From Mangifera indica (lineage: Eukaryota > Streptophyta > Magnoliopsida > Sapindales > Anacardiaceae), in the NCBI RefSeq assembly GCF_011075055.1, contig NC_058145.1:4311228-4375227 (forward strand): a DNA stretch of 64,000 nt, read 5' to 3'. The notes below the pieces were generated by a model that ran no database searches, was not told the origin of the DNA, and was given only the letters and a program-made list of their open reading frames with translations. A program made the translations under genes and the position numbers. Below, in pieces: positions 22,201 to 35,179 of the stretch (the stretch's first letter is position 1; each line of letters opens with the position of its first letter).

Positions 22201-23264
22201 ATTACTCATTATAAAATGGGCTTGTGTTTAGATCTATTTGTGTGTTTGTGTTTGCTTAATCCATGTGTTTAGGCGTGTTTGTGTCCATGTGGCAAGTCTG
22301 CCAAACCAATTTGCCTTTCATGCTAGAAAGTGGTTCAGAGTTCAATTTTTATTTGGTGCTTTTCTATCTGTCTAAGCTTTTGCGGCTAAGCTTACTCAAT
22401 AATAATCTGTGTTTGCACTATACCATACAAAGCAATAATAATGACACATGTTGCTCTTGTGTGTTACTTTACCGCTCCTAAGGGTTCAGCCGGGTGGTTT
22501 ACCAACCACTCTCTTTGGTTGGCCACCTAGGTTTGATTAGCATGGTGTAGGATAGGGGTGAAAAACTATTTGGACAATGACCCACCTCTGTTTTTTATAG
22601 ATATATATCTTTGGTGATCTTGGTTGGACACCAAAATAGTACTTTTGGGAAGGAACTATAATGAAATTTAAATGTGAGGATTGCAACTTTTTACTGAGTG
22701 TTTTGATGAAATCACACACGTTTGCATATTAGTAAGATCATTGCCCAAATTGAATGGCAGTGATTTATGAAACATCTTAGGGTATTAATCTTTTTAGGAT
22801 ATGAGATACATTAAAAAATTAGAATCACAAATTTATAATGTCATATAAATGAGGAAGCTAGTCATTTCTATTTAGATTTGTTGTTGTATTGATCTGCAAC
22901 ATAGGGAGAAAAAGTACAATAATGTTACTGTTATTTCCTTTTTTGGGTGCTGGAGAGTTAAGGATCAAATGTACCATTTTGTCCTGCTTTATGTCACTTT
23001 ATTTTCTGAATTGTTCCATGATTTGTCTTAAATGCCATCAAAACTGCTGACTTTTAAATTATTTTTAACTTTTTTTTTTTGGGTCATTTATCTATCAAAT
23101 TGTGACAATACTGATGCCTGCTAGTAATTTCTTTACTCACCTTTATGAGGTCCTCAGTTCTCTCTCTCTTGTGGTCATGCTAATGATAACTTGTAATTTG
23201 CAGCCTTGCGATAGCAACTTTTGAAGCTGTGTCTGGCATGGATGATGACCTACATACATTTTAA
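19300..23264 (+). CDS. CNIH: cornichon family protein (ER cargo receptor), 4 exons
   Basis: Exons 19300-19380, 19924-20105, 21419-21541 and 23204-23264 join without a frame break (447 nt, 148 aa) at GT/AG junctions. Cornichon proteins are ER membrane cargo receptors that load selected membrane proteins into COPII vesicles; in plants they act on ion transporters and glutamate-receptor-like channels. Visible features: first membrane segment at residues 4-26, the family signature LVDLEGDQMNPFE at 31-43, second membrane segment about 57-82 with TGHW, the cytosolic motif KRQHLIDVTEVF at 91-102, last membrane segment about 111-128, and an acidic DDDLHTF end. Size fits the family. The loop SASINFWVVKEF lacks the Arg and Pro that I recall in SRIN-x-x-VLPEF of relatives. 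I chose ATG 19300 (MAVAWSLLFW); an in-frame ATG at 19276 would add eight residues. Confidence 0.87.
22110..22470 (+). mobile_element. possible tRNA-derived SINE in cornichon intron 3
   Basis: The stretch includes TGGTTGAGACTAGCTTGACTAAG followed by GTGTTTGAATCCCC, which resembles the box B promoter of tRNA-derived SINEs, and then a GT-rich body (TGTGTGTTTGTGTTTGC). No clean target duplication or 3' tail was found, so the call is tentative. Confidence 0.3.
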
Positions 23265-26055
23265 CTGTCCACTACTTGAGAACTATGGTAACCTCACCTC
23301 ACATGTCTCTATTATATGGTTTTAATGCACGTAAAAAAATGAAACCTTGGCTCAGAGAAATAGATGACTTAGTACATAGAAGTTGCATGAGTTTTACCAA
23401 ACTGTTGTCAGGTTGGTTACCATTTGTAAATGTCAGTATTGGATGTGTTTCTATTTATTCATTGATTGGGATGATGCATGTATTCTGAGGTTTGGGTTAT
23501 TTAAAATGTGAGAACAGTTCTCTCTTGGAGAGTAATTTAAGTGGATGCTTCGAATCAGTGATGCTTCAATGGATTCATAGCCAATTCCTTTTGTCGATCT
23601 CATTTTAATGAATCTCTTTCACTCTTGCTTGTTCCAGATTGTTGTTGTTGTTTTTTTTTTTTTCTACTTCATGTGTACACAGATCATTTACTGGCAATAA
23701 TTGACAGTGCGTATCTATAATCACTAGACATGTCAAAGGAGCCAGGCCAGCCCATGGCACAGCCTAGCCCCCTCAATTTTGGTATGCACGGCCTGTGGGC
23801 TTTACGAGCCATGCAGGGGCCTTAAGATACAGCCCGTGAAAAATAATAAAAATTAAAAAATATATATAATGGCATGTCGGCCCATTAAAGGCCTACGGAG
23901 GCACAACCCAGGGGTCTGTGCTATGCCTTGGGCCTTGTCATGTTGTCGGCTAGCATGGCCTACTGCCTTGTTTGATAATCACCATTGAGTCATGTATCCT
24001 GCATGAGGGAAATAGATGGGAGTTTAATTTGTTATAAATTTGATGTTCGAGAATTTGAATTTAGATTAGTTTTTCCTTGATTATGCTTCAGCATTTACAT
24101 TAATACATACATTATACTTCTGCTTTTACATTAACACATGATGCTTCTGCATTTACATTTATTCATTATGATTCGCTTTAATATGGACACATCTAAATTG
24201 TGTGTTTAAGGGATTACTGGATGGCCAAAACTGTAAATATGCTTCTTGTGATTTCCTTGGGTTTTTTCTCTCTTTTTGAAAAGAGTAGAGTGACTAATGG
24301 GTTACAAACCCAACTTGACCTTACAGATTGTTGAGATGAATTAGGAATTTAATTTGCCCTCTCATCTTGATATGTCTCTAGAGGGAATTTGAACTTTTAC
24401 TTGTTTAAAATTTTACTCCTTTGTCACTTAAGTTACCTCTCGAGAGCTTCCTCAGTCAACTTTCATTTGTTCCCAAAGCTTTTCATAACATCAATGCTCA
24501 GATATTTACTCTGAGTGAAACTTTCGGGTTTCTGAATAGGTGAAACGCAGTATTGAATATTATGAATCTGCTCAGAGAAAGAAAACCTGCTGTCTCCCCC
24601 GACTTTGGGTAATCTGGAGGGGAATGATGATAATGGGCCAAGATAACCGTTTTGGGCTTGAAACCTGTGTTATTTTTCAAAAGTGGGCCAAGCACAAGAA
24701 TTAGCCATGGCTAAGATCTTGCAAACTTTTTTTAGTATAAAAATGGTTGGAACAATTCGATCAATACGGTAAATCATAAACTTTACTTTCGACTAGGAGG
24801 AAGTTGCAGTACTGCACTAATAGTCTCTCTGGGCCTATTTATAAAGTTGGCCCACTTTATCTTGACAAAATGTCCTACACCCGACACTGTGGGCAGCCGG
24901 ACAACAGCTTGCCTTTTATAATAGAATCAAAGTTCACTAATAACTGAAAGTTTGGCCCATTTCAAAAACATCAAGTGGGGCCCCCTTTGATAGCGCCATT
25001 CTAACCACCTAAGGTGTGGACCCGACTTCAATTAATATGTGAGCTGTTGGGTCTTTTTCGGGTCCTGGACTTGACTGTAAGTTGTCTCGGTGTCTTCCCC
25101 CCCACAAATGGTCCCACTGTTATCAAAATCCTGATTTGGGCTACATCAAGTGGGTCATGTTTTAGATGGGTCGTTTTCAAGTGGGCCTATATTGTATTGG
25201 ACAATGTCTGGCCGTTCGATGTACCAGCCAACCATTTCCCTGATCATTAAACAATTAATTAATTTATTTTCAGAGGGAAGTGAAGAATAAGTAGAGCCCA
25301 CTATTTTTGCTGTCTTTTGTTGCTTGGGAAACTTGTTCTTGAGTTTCCTCTAATTCCCGTGTTATATTATGGGCTTTCTTCTGCTCTCTCGGTTCTCTGT
25401 TTCTACCTTTGCGATCAGCACTTTCATCCTCACATTTTCAATCAACAATCAAGATATTTCTTTTTATTTATACTTGTTTTTTTTTTTTTTTCATATCACC
25501 ATCCACATTTCATAACCAACCCTTACTTGAGTGAAATCACACCCTTTAGAGCTGAATCGACCACACCCCACATAACCATTATATTAGGTAATTCAAAGGT
25601 TTAATCTTAATTTTGAACTCATGTTCTTTTGGATAAGTGTTTTCATTTAACACTTAAGCTATCCCTTAGGGGACTATCTACTTATATTCAGTCATAAGTA
25701 ATGATATATGTTTAAATAATTTTTATTAATTTATATATTAAATGACATAACAATATGTGATCAAGTGATGTGATTGGTTGTTTTTTTCTCTTATTTCAAA
25801 ATAATCCAATAATATATTTTCATGTCATTTTGTATAAGTATATTAATATAATTTATTTGAAAGTGTATATTTCCTATAAATTAGAATTTTTTTTTTTTTT
25901 TTTAACAATGAGTTGAGACAATGTATGTTCAAAAGTTCCTCGAAGTAAAGTGCTAAAATTTAAAAATTAAAAAATAAAAAACATGACTGATGGTATTTAT
26001 CCACTCAAATGGATGGAGCTTAATTTAAATTACCTAGGGGCAGGAAGAAACTTTG
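23265..26055. other. gene-free DNA downstream of the cornichon gene
   Basis: The first few hundred bases are probably the cornichon 3' UTR. At about 23735-23965 there is an island of GGCCTACGG/CAGCCCGTG-like blocks on both strands around an AT-rich centre, looking like a degenerate palindromic repeat; a related island is at 54120-54260. 24490-25250 has GGGCC-rich spacers but no exon I can recognise. No RNA gene was found. Confidence 0.4.
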
Positions 26056-26468
26056 AGGGGGCATTTGGTTTATGAAATATTTTATTACTAAAATAAGAAT
26101 ATTACTTTGAAGATATATTACATTGAAGATTACTAAGTATAAATTATTACTATATTTAATAAAATATGGTAAAAATAGATAAGTATAAATAATTATTATA
26201 TTTAGTTAAAGGTAATTAAAAAATTCTAATATATTGGTTTACTTAAATACCCTTAATTTTAATTATTCTAAAATATTTTTATATTGATTGAAAATGAGAT
26301 TATTTTTATCCTGAAAAAATTAATAAATTAAGATATAGTTATAATAAAATCAATATTATTTTAACAATTTTTTAATAGCTAAGGTGAAAGTGGTAATAAA
26401 ATTATCTCTTATATTATCTGTCACATCACAATTGGTAATAAAATATTACTGGAATATTTTATGACTTA

Positions 26469-27237
26469 GGCCAAAAGACTATTTCCCACCCAAAATATCC
26501 TCTAATCTCAAGTTCCCATATTTTAACTTTGAAAATTTCATTCACCCATCCATGCGCGATTAAAATTAATGGAACCCTAACCCCTTAAAATTTAATCTCT
26601 TCCCCCGCCTAAACTTTAAAAACTAAAAGTTTTCCCCTAACCCAAGTTTTAAAAAATGACAGTTTCTCCCTAGGATTTAGTTTCCAAATCTTCGACATCA
26701 TTGTCAATAATCTCTCCCTCCCAAAGCTTCCTCTTTCTCTGGCGGTCTCACTCCACCCAGTTGGACGCCCAATCGGTGTCCAACGAAGCTTGGGAAATGA
26801 AGAGTTTTGTTAGGAAGACAAAAAGCTTCATCTTCTCAACGAAGCTTTTCGTTTCTCGTCATCTTTGAAGTTTCATTAAACATCGATCAGATGTCCAATT
26901 GAGTGGAGAGAGATTATCAGAGGGAGAAGCTATCGGCAATGGAGCTAGAGATAACATCGGAGATCTAAAAACTAAACTTTAGGGGGGAACTGTCATTTTT
27001 TAAAACTTAGGTTAGGGGAAAACTTTTTGTTTTTAAAGTTTAGGGGAGAAAAAGTAAATTATATTTTAGTTTATTTTTAATATTATAGATAAAATCACGA
27101 TTTTACCCTTAAAATCGTTAACTTTAACCAGTTATGGGTTAGTATTTGAGATTTTCAAAGTTAAAAGGGAGAAACTTGAGAAAACAACATACTTTGGGGT
27201 GGGGGGGGGGGGGGGGCGCAGAATAAGTCTTTTGTCC
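26469..27237. mobile_element. foldback MITE of the GGCCAAAAGACT family, copy a
   Basis: Ends are GGCCAAAAGACTATTTCCC and its degenerate complement (AAGTCTTTTGTCC). The arms fold back over several hundred bases: for example AAACTTTAAAAACTAAAAG on the left returns as CTTTTTGTTTTTAAAGTTT on the right. Flanks are TATGACTTA (26460-26468) and TATTACTTA (27238-27246), a 9-bp duplication with one change, which points to the Mutator superfamily. The G run at 27201-27216 lies in the right arm. Confidence 0.65.
27201..27216 (+). repeat. homopolymer run of 16 G
   Basis: Sixteen consecutive G preceded by GGGGT. It replaces the GGGTGGGAA block seen in the arm of related foldback copies, so it probably grew by slippage. 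It may form a quadruplex and its length may be unreliable in an assembly. Confidence 0.9.
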
Positions 27238-27324
27238 TATTACTTATAAATCAAATAAAGTAATATAAATAATAAAAAATAAATTATTAGGGTAATCTTT
27301 ATAAATTTTTAACCAAACGCCCCT

Positions 27325-29267
27325 AGAAAGGGGCAAAAAAAAATTGGCCTCAATTGAAACTCAAACACACGTTCATCCATCCTACAGCAACATTGTGTAT
27401 ATACTGATGCAAAAAGCTCATAAACTTAAAAAATAATAGTTAGCCCATTGATTATTTCCATGTAATGACCGTTCCCACCCTTGCCTTTGATGAATTAACA
27501 TGTCCACTCTTTAAGTTTAAAAATTTTATTTTTACACATGTTTGTTAAATTTATTAATAAAATTAGTTAATTTTTTAAATAGTTAATCCAAAAAAAACCT
27601 CCACCCTAATTAATAATTAAAAAACTAAAATGATATGAAATTGATGGTGGGATGCTCATCGACGATTGTTCCTTTTTCATCGCTATCACCCTTTTAAGAC
27701 TTAGATAATGGTTGTATCATTTTCTTCAAAAATTACACCAATAAAAGAACTACAAATAGAAAAAAAATTAATCAATAGTTTGATTACTTGAAAAATTAAA
27801 AACAAAAAAAAAAAAAACAAAATTGCCTATTAACAATTGCATAGTTTGTTCATCAATCAAAATCAACACCTCTTAATCGAATAAAACGAATTAAGTAAAC
27901 AAAATCACTCATACTAAAACTCAATTATTGGAATACCTACAAATAAGCCCAAAGGCAATTTAGTCTTCTCTACACTATTTTATTGTGATTTAAATGAGTA
28001 TTTAATTTGTAAAGAGAGAAAGAACATTCATCGCAAAAGTGGATGTCTGTTTGTGAATAATGAAGGGCAAAATAGTCTTTTCACGAGAAGAGTGCGAAAA
28101 CAGTAAATATGATAAGACAAATGATCATGCATGATAAGGTGAATGTTCATTCTTGTGATCGTTCAATTTGAATTTGGATAAGATATATTTCTCGGTGATT
28201 TCGGGATGTGTCTTAATTGGATAACAATATGAATGGTTGTTCGTGGAAGAGTAATGATAGTTCATTAGGCCTGTTTGGCAAAATAAAAAGGAAAGTGTTA
28301 TGTGAACTCATTATTTTTACCCTAAATCTAGTTTCAAAGCAAAATAACGCGCCAGAGTCAGAGTTCATCAGAAGGAAAGAAGGAACATCAGAAACTCCAA
28401 AACCATGCAAAGAATTAACATTCATTAGAGGACAAGTAGTTTGGTCTCTCATCTCCCTTTTATGCATTTTGCTACATGTTGATAGTTGTGGTTTTGTTGA
28501 TTTATTAATATGCATAAAAGTTTTGTATAATGATGATTAAAAAACCTAGTATTAAGGTTTGAATTCGAAGTATGGAAAAAAATGTAGTTTGGGATATATT
28601 TATTCATGCTTAATGGTTATGAAGTCATGGTTTATTGTGTGTTGATTTCATGATCTACGAATTTAGATATGTTTAATGGTTATGCCTTGTTGGAGACATG
28701 TTTAAGAACATCTAAGGTCTATTTGACATGAAGTAAAGCCTTTGGTTTGCATTTGGGTTGTCAAAACTTGTAGAAACTAGTAGAGTATGCAAATTCCAAA
28801 TGCAACAAACGTTCGTTCTTGCTTGCAAGAACATTCGTTCACCCTTTAGGTAGTAGACAAGTTTTTCGTTTACATGAGAAACATATGTTCACGTTTGTCC
28901 TATGGTACTTAGTTGGAACGTACGTTTGGTATAAGACGAATGTTTATTCCTATTATTATAAGGTGAACGAAAGGGATAAGAGAGGAACAAATGCTAGGGA
29001 CTTAACGACATCAATCAAGGGTTAGTGTGTCATTAGTCAAAAAAGGGCGAATGTTTGTTCATTACAAAAGAGATGTCCATTTAGGAACTTAGAAATGAAC
29101 GAAGAGCAAGGACATAGTGATGTCCATTCCAATAGTTTAGAACTGCCATTTTTTTCTTATGTAAAGTGCTCTGATGGGGTTTGACCTAGAAAGACCTAGA
29201 AAAGATATAAATGAGATAGCTAACTATAGAAAAAGTGTCTGACTGTATAAAAGACACCATAGACCCT
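27325..29267. other. gene-free stretch
   Basis: AT-rich DNA without an assignable gene. 28000-29160 is marked by repeated GTTCGTTC / GAATGTTCATTC-like words on both strands, including the palindrome GTTCTTGCTTGCAAGAAC near 28815, as in old LTR DNA, but no element boundaries could be set. At 29169-29178 TGCTCTGATG resembles a degraded minus-strand primer binding site beside the LTR that starts near 29268. Confidence 0.35.
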
Positions 29268-29551
29268 ATAACACCCTCTCTAGATATATGCCCTCAGTTG
29301 GAATAGATATCCGAAGAGATGAGCTAATTAAAACTTTGCCTAAGACACACAACAATAAATAATTCGCTCCTACAATCCCCAAAAATATATTAACTTATAA
29401 TAAACATATTATCAATCTCAATTTTTGGAACACAAGGTCATAAAATCGAATGTATGAATACCACTAATAAGTTCAATTACATAAATACAAAACATTATGC
29501 AAAATGACCAAAAACGCCTACTCATGCACTACCTCAAGCTGACCCGTTGGT

Positions 29552-29880
29552 AGGGTTAAATTTGAGCCAAGTTGAGCTCGAGCTAGGCTCGGTTTATATA
29601 TAGTAGAACTCGAGTCTGAGCTTGAGCTCATGAAAGTCAAGCTCAAACTCTATTGAAATTCGGCTCGGCTCATTTCGAGCTCTAGTTTTTAACTATTTCA
29701 TTATTAAAATAATGTCGGTTTAATATATATTGGTCAAAATGATGTCGTTTTATATTAAAATTTTTAATTGAAAAATTTGGCGAGTAGTTCGAGCTCGACC
29801 TTGCTTTTATAGGTTTTACTCATTTTAGGCTCGTTCGAGCTGAGCTCGAGCTCGAATAGACTCAATTCGAGTCCAGCCCT
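29552..29880. mobile_element. Mutator-type MITE, GCTCGAG-rich, copy 2
   Basis: Starts AGGGTTAAATTTGAGCC and ends ATTCGAGTCCAGCCCT, imperfect inverted ends. Flanks ACCCGTTGG (29542-29550) and ACCCGTTAG (29881-29889) form a 9-bp duplication with one change. The interior has GAGCTCGAGCT blocks on both arms and a central ATGATGTCGTTTTAT block shared with copies 1 and 3. Confidence 0.62.
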
Positions 29881-30569
29881 ACCCGTTAGCTTCCCATTGC
29901 CGCCTCGTTGCTTTATAATCCTACATACAAAACCATAAAGGAAAATGGTGAGTGAAACACACTCAATAAGTAGTTGAACCTATGACATCCAATGTATGAA
30001 CACACATCACATATAATCCTCATCTCATATATGTCTTTTAATCAATCTCCTTATGGTATCTTACATGTTTCTCCCTCATCTCTGATGCCCATTCGAATTA
30101 TCTCAAAGCCCATCACCTAATCCTCAATTGCAATGTCATCTTGGATAACTAAAGCCAAACAATATATATCAGCGTCCCAAACACCTGGTGAAAGTATAAG
30201 ACATTCCAGATGTCAATCATAATGTGTATCCAGTACAAATGCTACCTGAGCTTTAGGCTATGGAAACCATATCATATGAGAGCAAGACAACGAACCTTTC
30301 CCAATATCACACTTATATCCCATGTGTTAAGACATCTAACATTAGTGTGTGCACGAGCATCCCATATGTTATAGTGTCTTGCATCGATACATGATCATCC
30401 CAAGGTATCAAGGTCACACATACTAGCATTAGTGCTTTCATAATCATACTGCATACAACTCGGTGGTACAATCACACTGTACATAGCTCGATAATATGTC
30501 ACACTACACATAGTTCGATGACAAGTCATAACATTATAGTACACCATTTCTAGTTTTTTACGCAGAACT

Positions 30570-30973
30570 AGGGTTGGAAACAAGTCGAGTCAAGCCTAAA
30601 CAAAGCCTGACTCATTTTCAACTTGTTTTGGACTAAGCTCAACTCAAGTTTAGGTTCAAGCTTACTGATTTTACTCACTCACATGTTTGAATTTGTTTGA
30701 GCTAAACTAGTTTCAAGCTTGAACATGTTCACTTTGAATCCAGCCTTATCTTTGGGTCAGACTAGAAACGATGTCATTTACTAAAGGTTCAATTGAGTTG
30801 TACTTGGCTTGCAAGTTGAGCAAGACTATAGTTTGGGTTCAATCTCGGGTTTGTTTTTGGTTTTACTTCCCAGTTCATGCTCGAGTTCATGTTCATTGTC
30901 TCTGGCTCATGTTTGGGCTTAGTTGAGCTAAGCTCATTTCAAGCCTAAACAAGCTTGCTTCGAATATAGCCCT
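30570..30973. mobile_element. Mutator-type MITE, GCTCGAG-rich, copy 3
   Basis: Starts AGGGTTGGAAACAAGTCGAG and ends TCGAATATAGCCCT. Flanks ACGCAGAACT (30560-30569) and ACTCAAAACT (30974-30983) match at 8 of 10 positions. A central ACGATGTCATTTA block matches the other copies. Like copy 2 it lies inside LTR DNA. Confidence 0.55.
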
Positions 30974-32619
30974 ACTCAAAACTATTACAGTTGAGGTTCA
31001 TGTCGTCATCTATATAGTCAGGCACACCCAAATTCTTTTATTACCATCTTTCATAGAGTCATGTACATTATCTGTTATTAACCTCATATTGTCTTTGTTA
31101 AGAACTTAATCTATAATTTCCTCTCATTCATCTCTTATCAGGGTAAATTAGTCATTTTCAAACCCATATACTCATATCGAAACTTCATATACTATTTATG
31201 TACTTCAAATGTCTTTATTCCAAATTTCTTCAAAATTACATGAGTATGTATCCATCATACATAGGGATGTATTACTTTATCCATATGGATACACATCTAG
31301 GCACACGGGTGTGTATTCTTTGGGCAGGGCACATGATCGTGTGTCCCATACCACATGACCATGTGTCTATTCCCAATTTCACACTATTATGGACTCAATT
31401 AACATTGGGAAAAATTCCTTGAATGCACACAGACATGTCTCATAGACATATAGGCATGTGTCGCTAAATTTCTAGAATTCTAATTCACCTAAATTCACAT
31501 AAATTGGCTATTGAAATTCATTTTTAGGTATCTCAAAATAACACTATCTAATCAACCATCCATCCTAACACTATTCTTCCTGCTATTTGAAAGAAAAACA
31601 TTTTAAATGACCAATAACATCACATCAAACATATGCACAAAGTCTCCAAATCATTGAAAGCATAAACTTAGTCTTCCATTCACATGCAAGTCAATATATA
31701 TACCATCGTTATCTTTTTTTTGATTTTATAGGTCTTATAACATACAATATTCATCAATAAACCCAGAACAACATTAATTCAATCGATTTGATATACACTA
31801 TTTACAATGGCCAAATATGTCGACATCAATATAGCACACACAACAAACCCAAATTCAATACATGAATATAAGTAATATTCACTCAAATCATCTCATAGCT
31901 AATGACCAAGCTTATTTAACAAAAGGGAATTGAAATATTCATGTTATTTACCACATAGATTAATTCCAACATCACCAACCCAAAACGAGACATGATGTAA
32001 TGTCAATAATCATGTTAAGCTAAATTGAATCGTATAATCTAAATTTCATCTTGTAACTCGACATGCTTCACAAACATGTCTAATCAAACACATTCTAATT
32101 AGTTTCTCTATTCTTTAATCACCATAAACAGATCACCATTATTCCTTTTAAACACACAAATATCCCTAAATAAAGGCTCATCATCCATCCAAGAATAAGA
32201 ACTCATGCATCACTGTTAATTAATAAAAAGAAAATAAACATGAACCCCACTATCATAACTTCAATTAACAATATACTAGGATCAATCAAACATTATAAAC
32301 ATATATGAGGTGAAAACATTCAAGCCAATTTAATTCAATGAACATCGATGATGAATATCTCAACTTACATATTTTCAGTATACTTTCTCAATTTCATCAT
32401 TATACGTTCATTCAGCCTTAACACAGTTTAACAACACTAATAATTATCCATTCACACATGTTTCTAACACTCTTTATAATTCTCAAAAATATAGAACATC
32501 AATAAATGAGTTTATTGTAACACCCACAAGTTCGTTTCAAGCATAAGATAGTTTTTTTTTTTTTGTATGAGTTGACATGTTTTAAAAGTCAAAATATGAG
32601 TTTTAAGTGGGTGACACAT

Positions 32620-34868
32620 TGTAACACTCACATGCACATCTCAAGGGTAGTATAGTCTTTTTGCTTGTGTCAACATGAGTTGGAAAGTCAAAATTTATAT
32701 TTTAGGTAACATATAACCGTGTGTAGGGGAGGTCACACCTATGTGTCCTTGCCATATAAGTCAAATAAACTGATTTAGTATTTAGTTAAAAATTTAAGTG
32801 ACACATGTCCGTGTGCCTTGACACTCACTGTCTGTTTAGAAAACAAAATCAGTTTATAAAGGGTTTATCATAGTGCTTTTAAGGTATCAGTTTTAAAAAC
32901 CCTAAGAAAAACTGGTATCCAAAGACTGATCATCCAACTTCTTGGTGACAATTCTAGCAAAGTTCCTCAATAGACCAATCGTAGTCAAAATTAGATAAAA
33001 TGAGGGCTACTTGTGTATGGTAATCTTACAAGAGCAAGATAAGTATGAATTGCTCTTTTAGTTTTGATCACATTTTTGCTATTGATTATTGGTTAGTTAG
33101 GATTCTTGATATTAAATAAACTTAAATATAATTACGCGCATAGTCGTGATGATAAAGAACTTGGTTTAAAAGTGATTAAAGGGCAAGAACGCTATATATC
33201 AATGTGTATGGGAGGAATTATCGATGCCATGACTGATTCTGCATGAATATGCATATGGATAAGAGTATATGTGCATTATATTGAATTCTTGATCATTTTT
33301 AATGTCTGTAAAAAGGAAATTTTGATTAAACTTGCATTGATCATGTAGGAAAGCAAGATTTATTACATGAGAAAGCCCTAGATAGGTTTGTGGTGTGTTT
33401 CAAGATCCGTGTGATGTTAGCTTTTGATTTTTGACTGAACTTTATGTGCTTGAGTACACTTGTGCTTGAAAGAAACTGTGGAAACCAAGTAGGGTACGTT
33501 TCTAAGCTAGTTTTCGAATCTTGGAATTAACACACGATTGTGTGGTATGGGATACATGTTTGTGTGTACAATCTTCAGACTTCAGGGTAGGTTTTCTTGA
33601 CATTATGGCAACCTATAGATGTAGTCGATCAATTATTGGTCATCTAGGATATGTAAAACTTTAGTACATAGTTTCGTTATGATTGAATAGAAACGTAAAT
33701 TAACTTAACTACCCTTATAAAATAACCTTGTTGAGAAATAATAGAGAAGTAATAGTTGAAGAGATACACATATGTGTATAGGATGACACGTCTATGTATT
33801 ATGAACAATGGTACATAGGTAGCTGCTGTGGGAAAAAATAGTCAAAGCTAAACAATAGTTAGATACACGCCCGTGTATAAAGGGTAAAAAAGGAAATTTG
33901 ACTCAAACATTAGGCTAAGAGAAAAGGGTCATCCCGAATGATAGACTAAACCTTCAAGCTATGTAATAGTACCTCTTGTACTAATCAGTTAAAGTACATA
34001 AAGGCACATGGCATTAGTTAGGGGGAAGTTAAAAAGATATAAACATGCTAATCATTCTAAGATCATTACAAGGGGGCACCGTGAGTAACTATTCTAGACG
34101 TCTGACCCATAGTAGGGTAACGCTCATAGTAGAGCCCGTTAAAATATAGCAGAGTTGGAAAATCAGAGAGAAATCGCATGGCCAAGATGTCAAATCCTTA
34201 TATTCGATTCAAATCAATCGACCTAGTATTTAGTTACAATATAACTTCTAGATTTAAATTTTTCTACCAAGTTCAGCAACATCACTTCAGATAGGAATCT
34301 GGAAGGAATGATTCCTTAGTGACTAGGTAAGGACACAGTTTGACCCAAATGTTAGATGTATAGCCTAATTAACCCCAAAGTAGGGTATGAGCACTAATTC
34401 AATAATTAGGACCTATCATGATTCAATAAGGTGTTTGATGCCAACTCTAGATGATAAAGTTTAAGGTTAAAGGCATTTAAGAGAATTTTAAGGATTGCAT
34501 ATCAGCCAAAATCTCCTACTTATTGAGTGTTTATCACTCATCTCATTTTCTTTATGTGTGAGAGTATAGGTGATTGTGACGACTGTGGGACGAGTAATGG
34601 TCAAAGGGTGTAGAGTTGTAGGGCATTTATATCATTTTTCATATTCTTATTTACATTCAGTTTTATTCTAGTTATACTAGACGATATATTTTTAATGATT
34701 TGGATTTGATAAACATTTTTTGATATGCTTCCAAATTAGTTTTTTTTGTAAAGGTGTTTTAATACATTTTTATTATTTTTTTATGAATTTTATTAAATGA
34801 TATGCTCCAACAATCAATTTAGTAAGTCTTTCTTTCTGAGGGCAGTTGTTCTGGAGGAAGATGTTATA
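32620..34868 (+). repeat. 5' LTR of the Tekay/Del-type element
   Basis: 2249 bp, TGTAACACTC...GATGTTATA. It contains degenerate ACACGTNCGTGT palindromes such as CATATAACCGTGTG (about 32706), a sign common in LTRs of this clade. Confidence 0.75.
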
Positions 34869-35179
34869 GTTGATATTAGAGCATAGTTTTGAAAACCCAA
34901 AAAATGTTTTTGAAAATAAAAGATGTTTTTTGAAAATAGTATGTAGCCTAGTACACAGGAGTATAAGCCTCTCACGCTACACTAACCGCACCCATAGTCG
35001 ATCACTATAAGTACAGTTTATATATATACTTGTTAAGTTATTATAGAGACTAACAAGTGAGTTTTCAAGAAAATAAGGAGAATTAGAATAAACACCCAAA
35101 ATACATAGGCAAAAAGCCTTCAGAAGAGCCAAAGTGAGAAGGTAGCACCCTCAGCTCCTCATCTAACTTTAAACACTCA

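Larger units (their letters stand above)
26056..27324. mobile_element. hAT-like MITE, split by a foldback element
   Basis: The left end AGGGGGCATTTGGTT and the right end AACCAAACGCCCCT are inverted copies with few changes. The DNA between is AT-rich and non-coding and is interrupted by the foldback element at 26469-27237, so the MITE itself is about 490 bp. I could not find a convincing 8-bp target duplication. Confidence 0.4.

Noticed and set aside
28217..28540. Open frames of about 100 codons on both strands
   Set aside because: Neither strand resembles a known family, there is no splice context, and the area looks like old repeat DNA.
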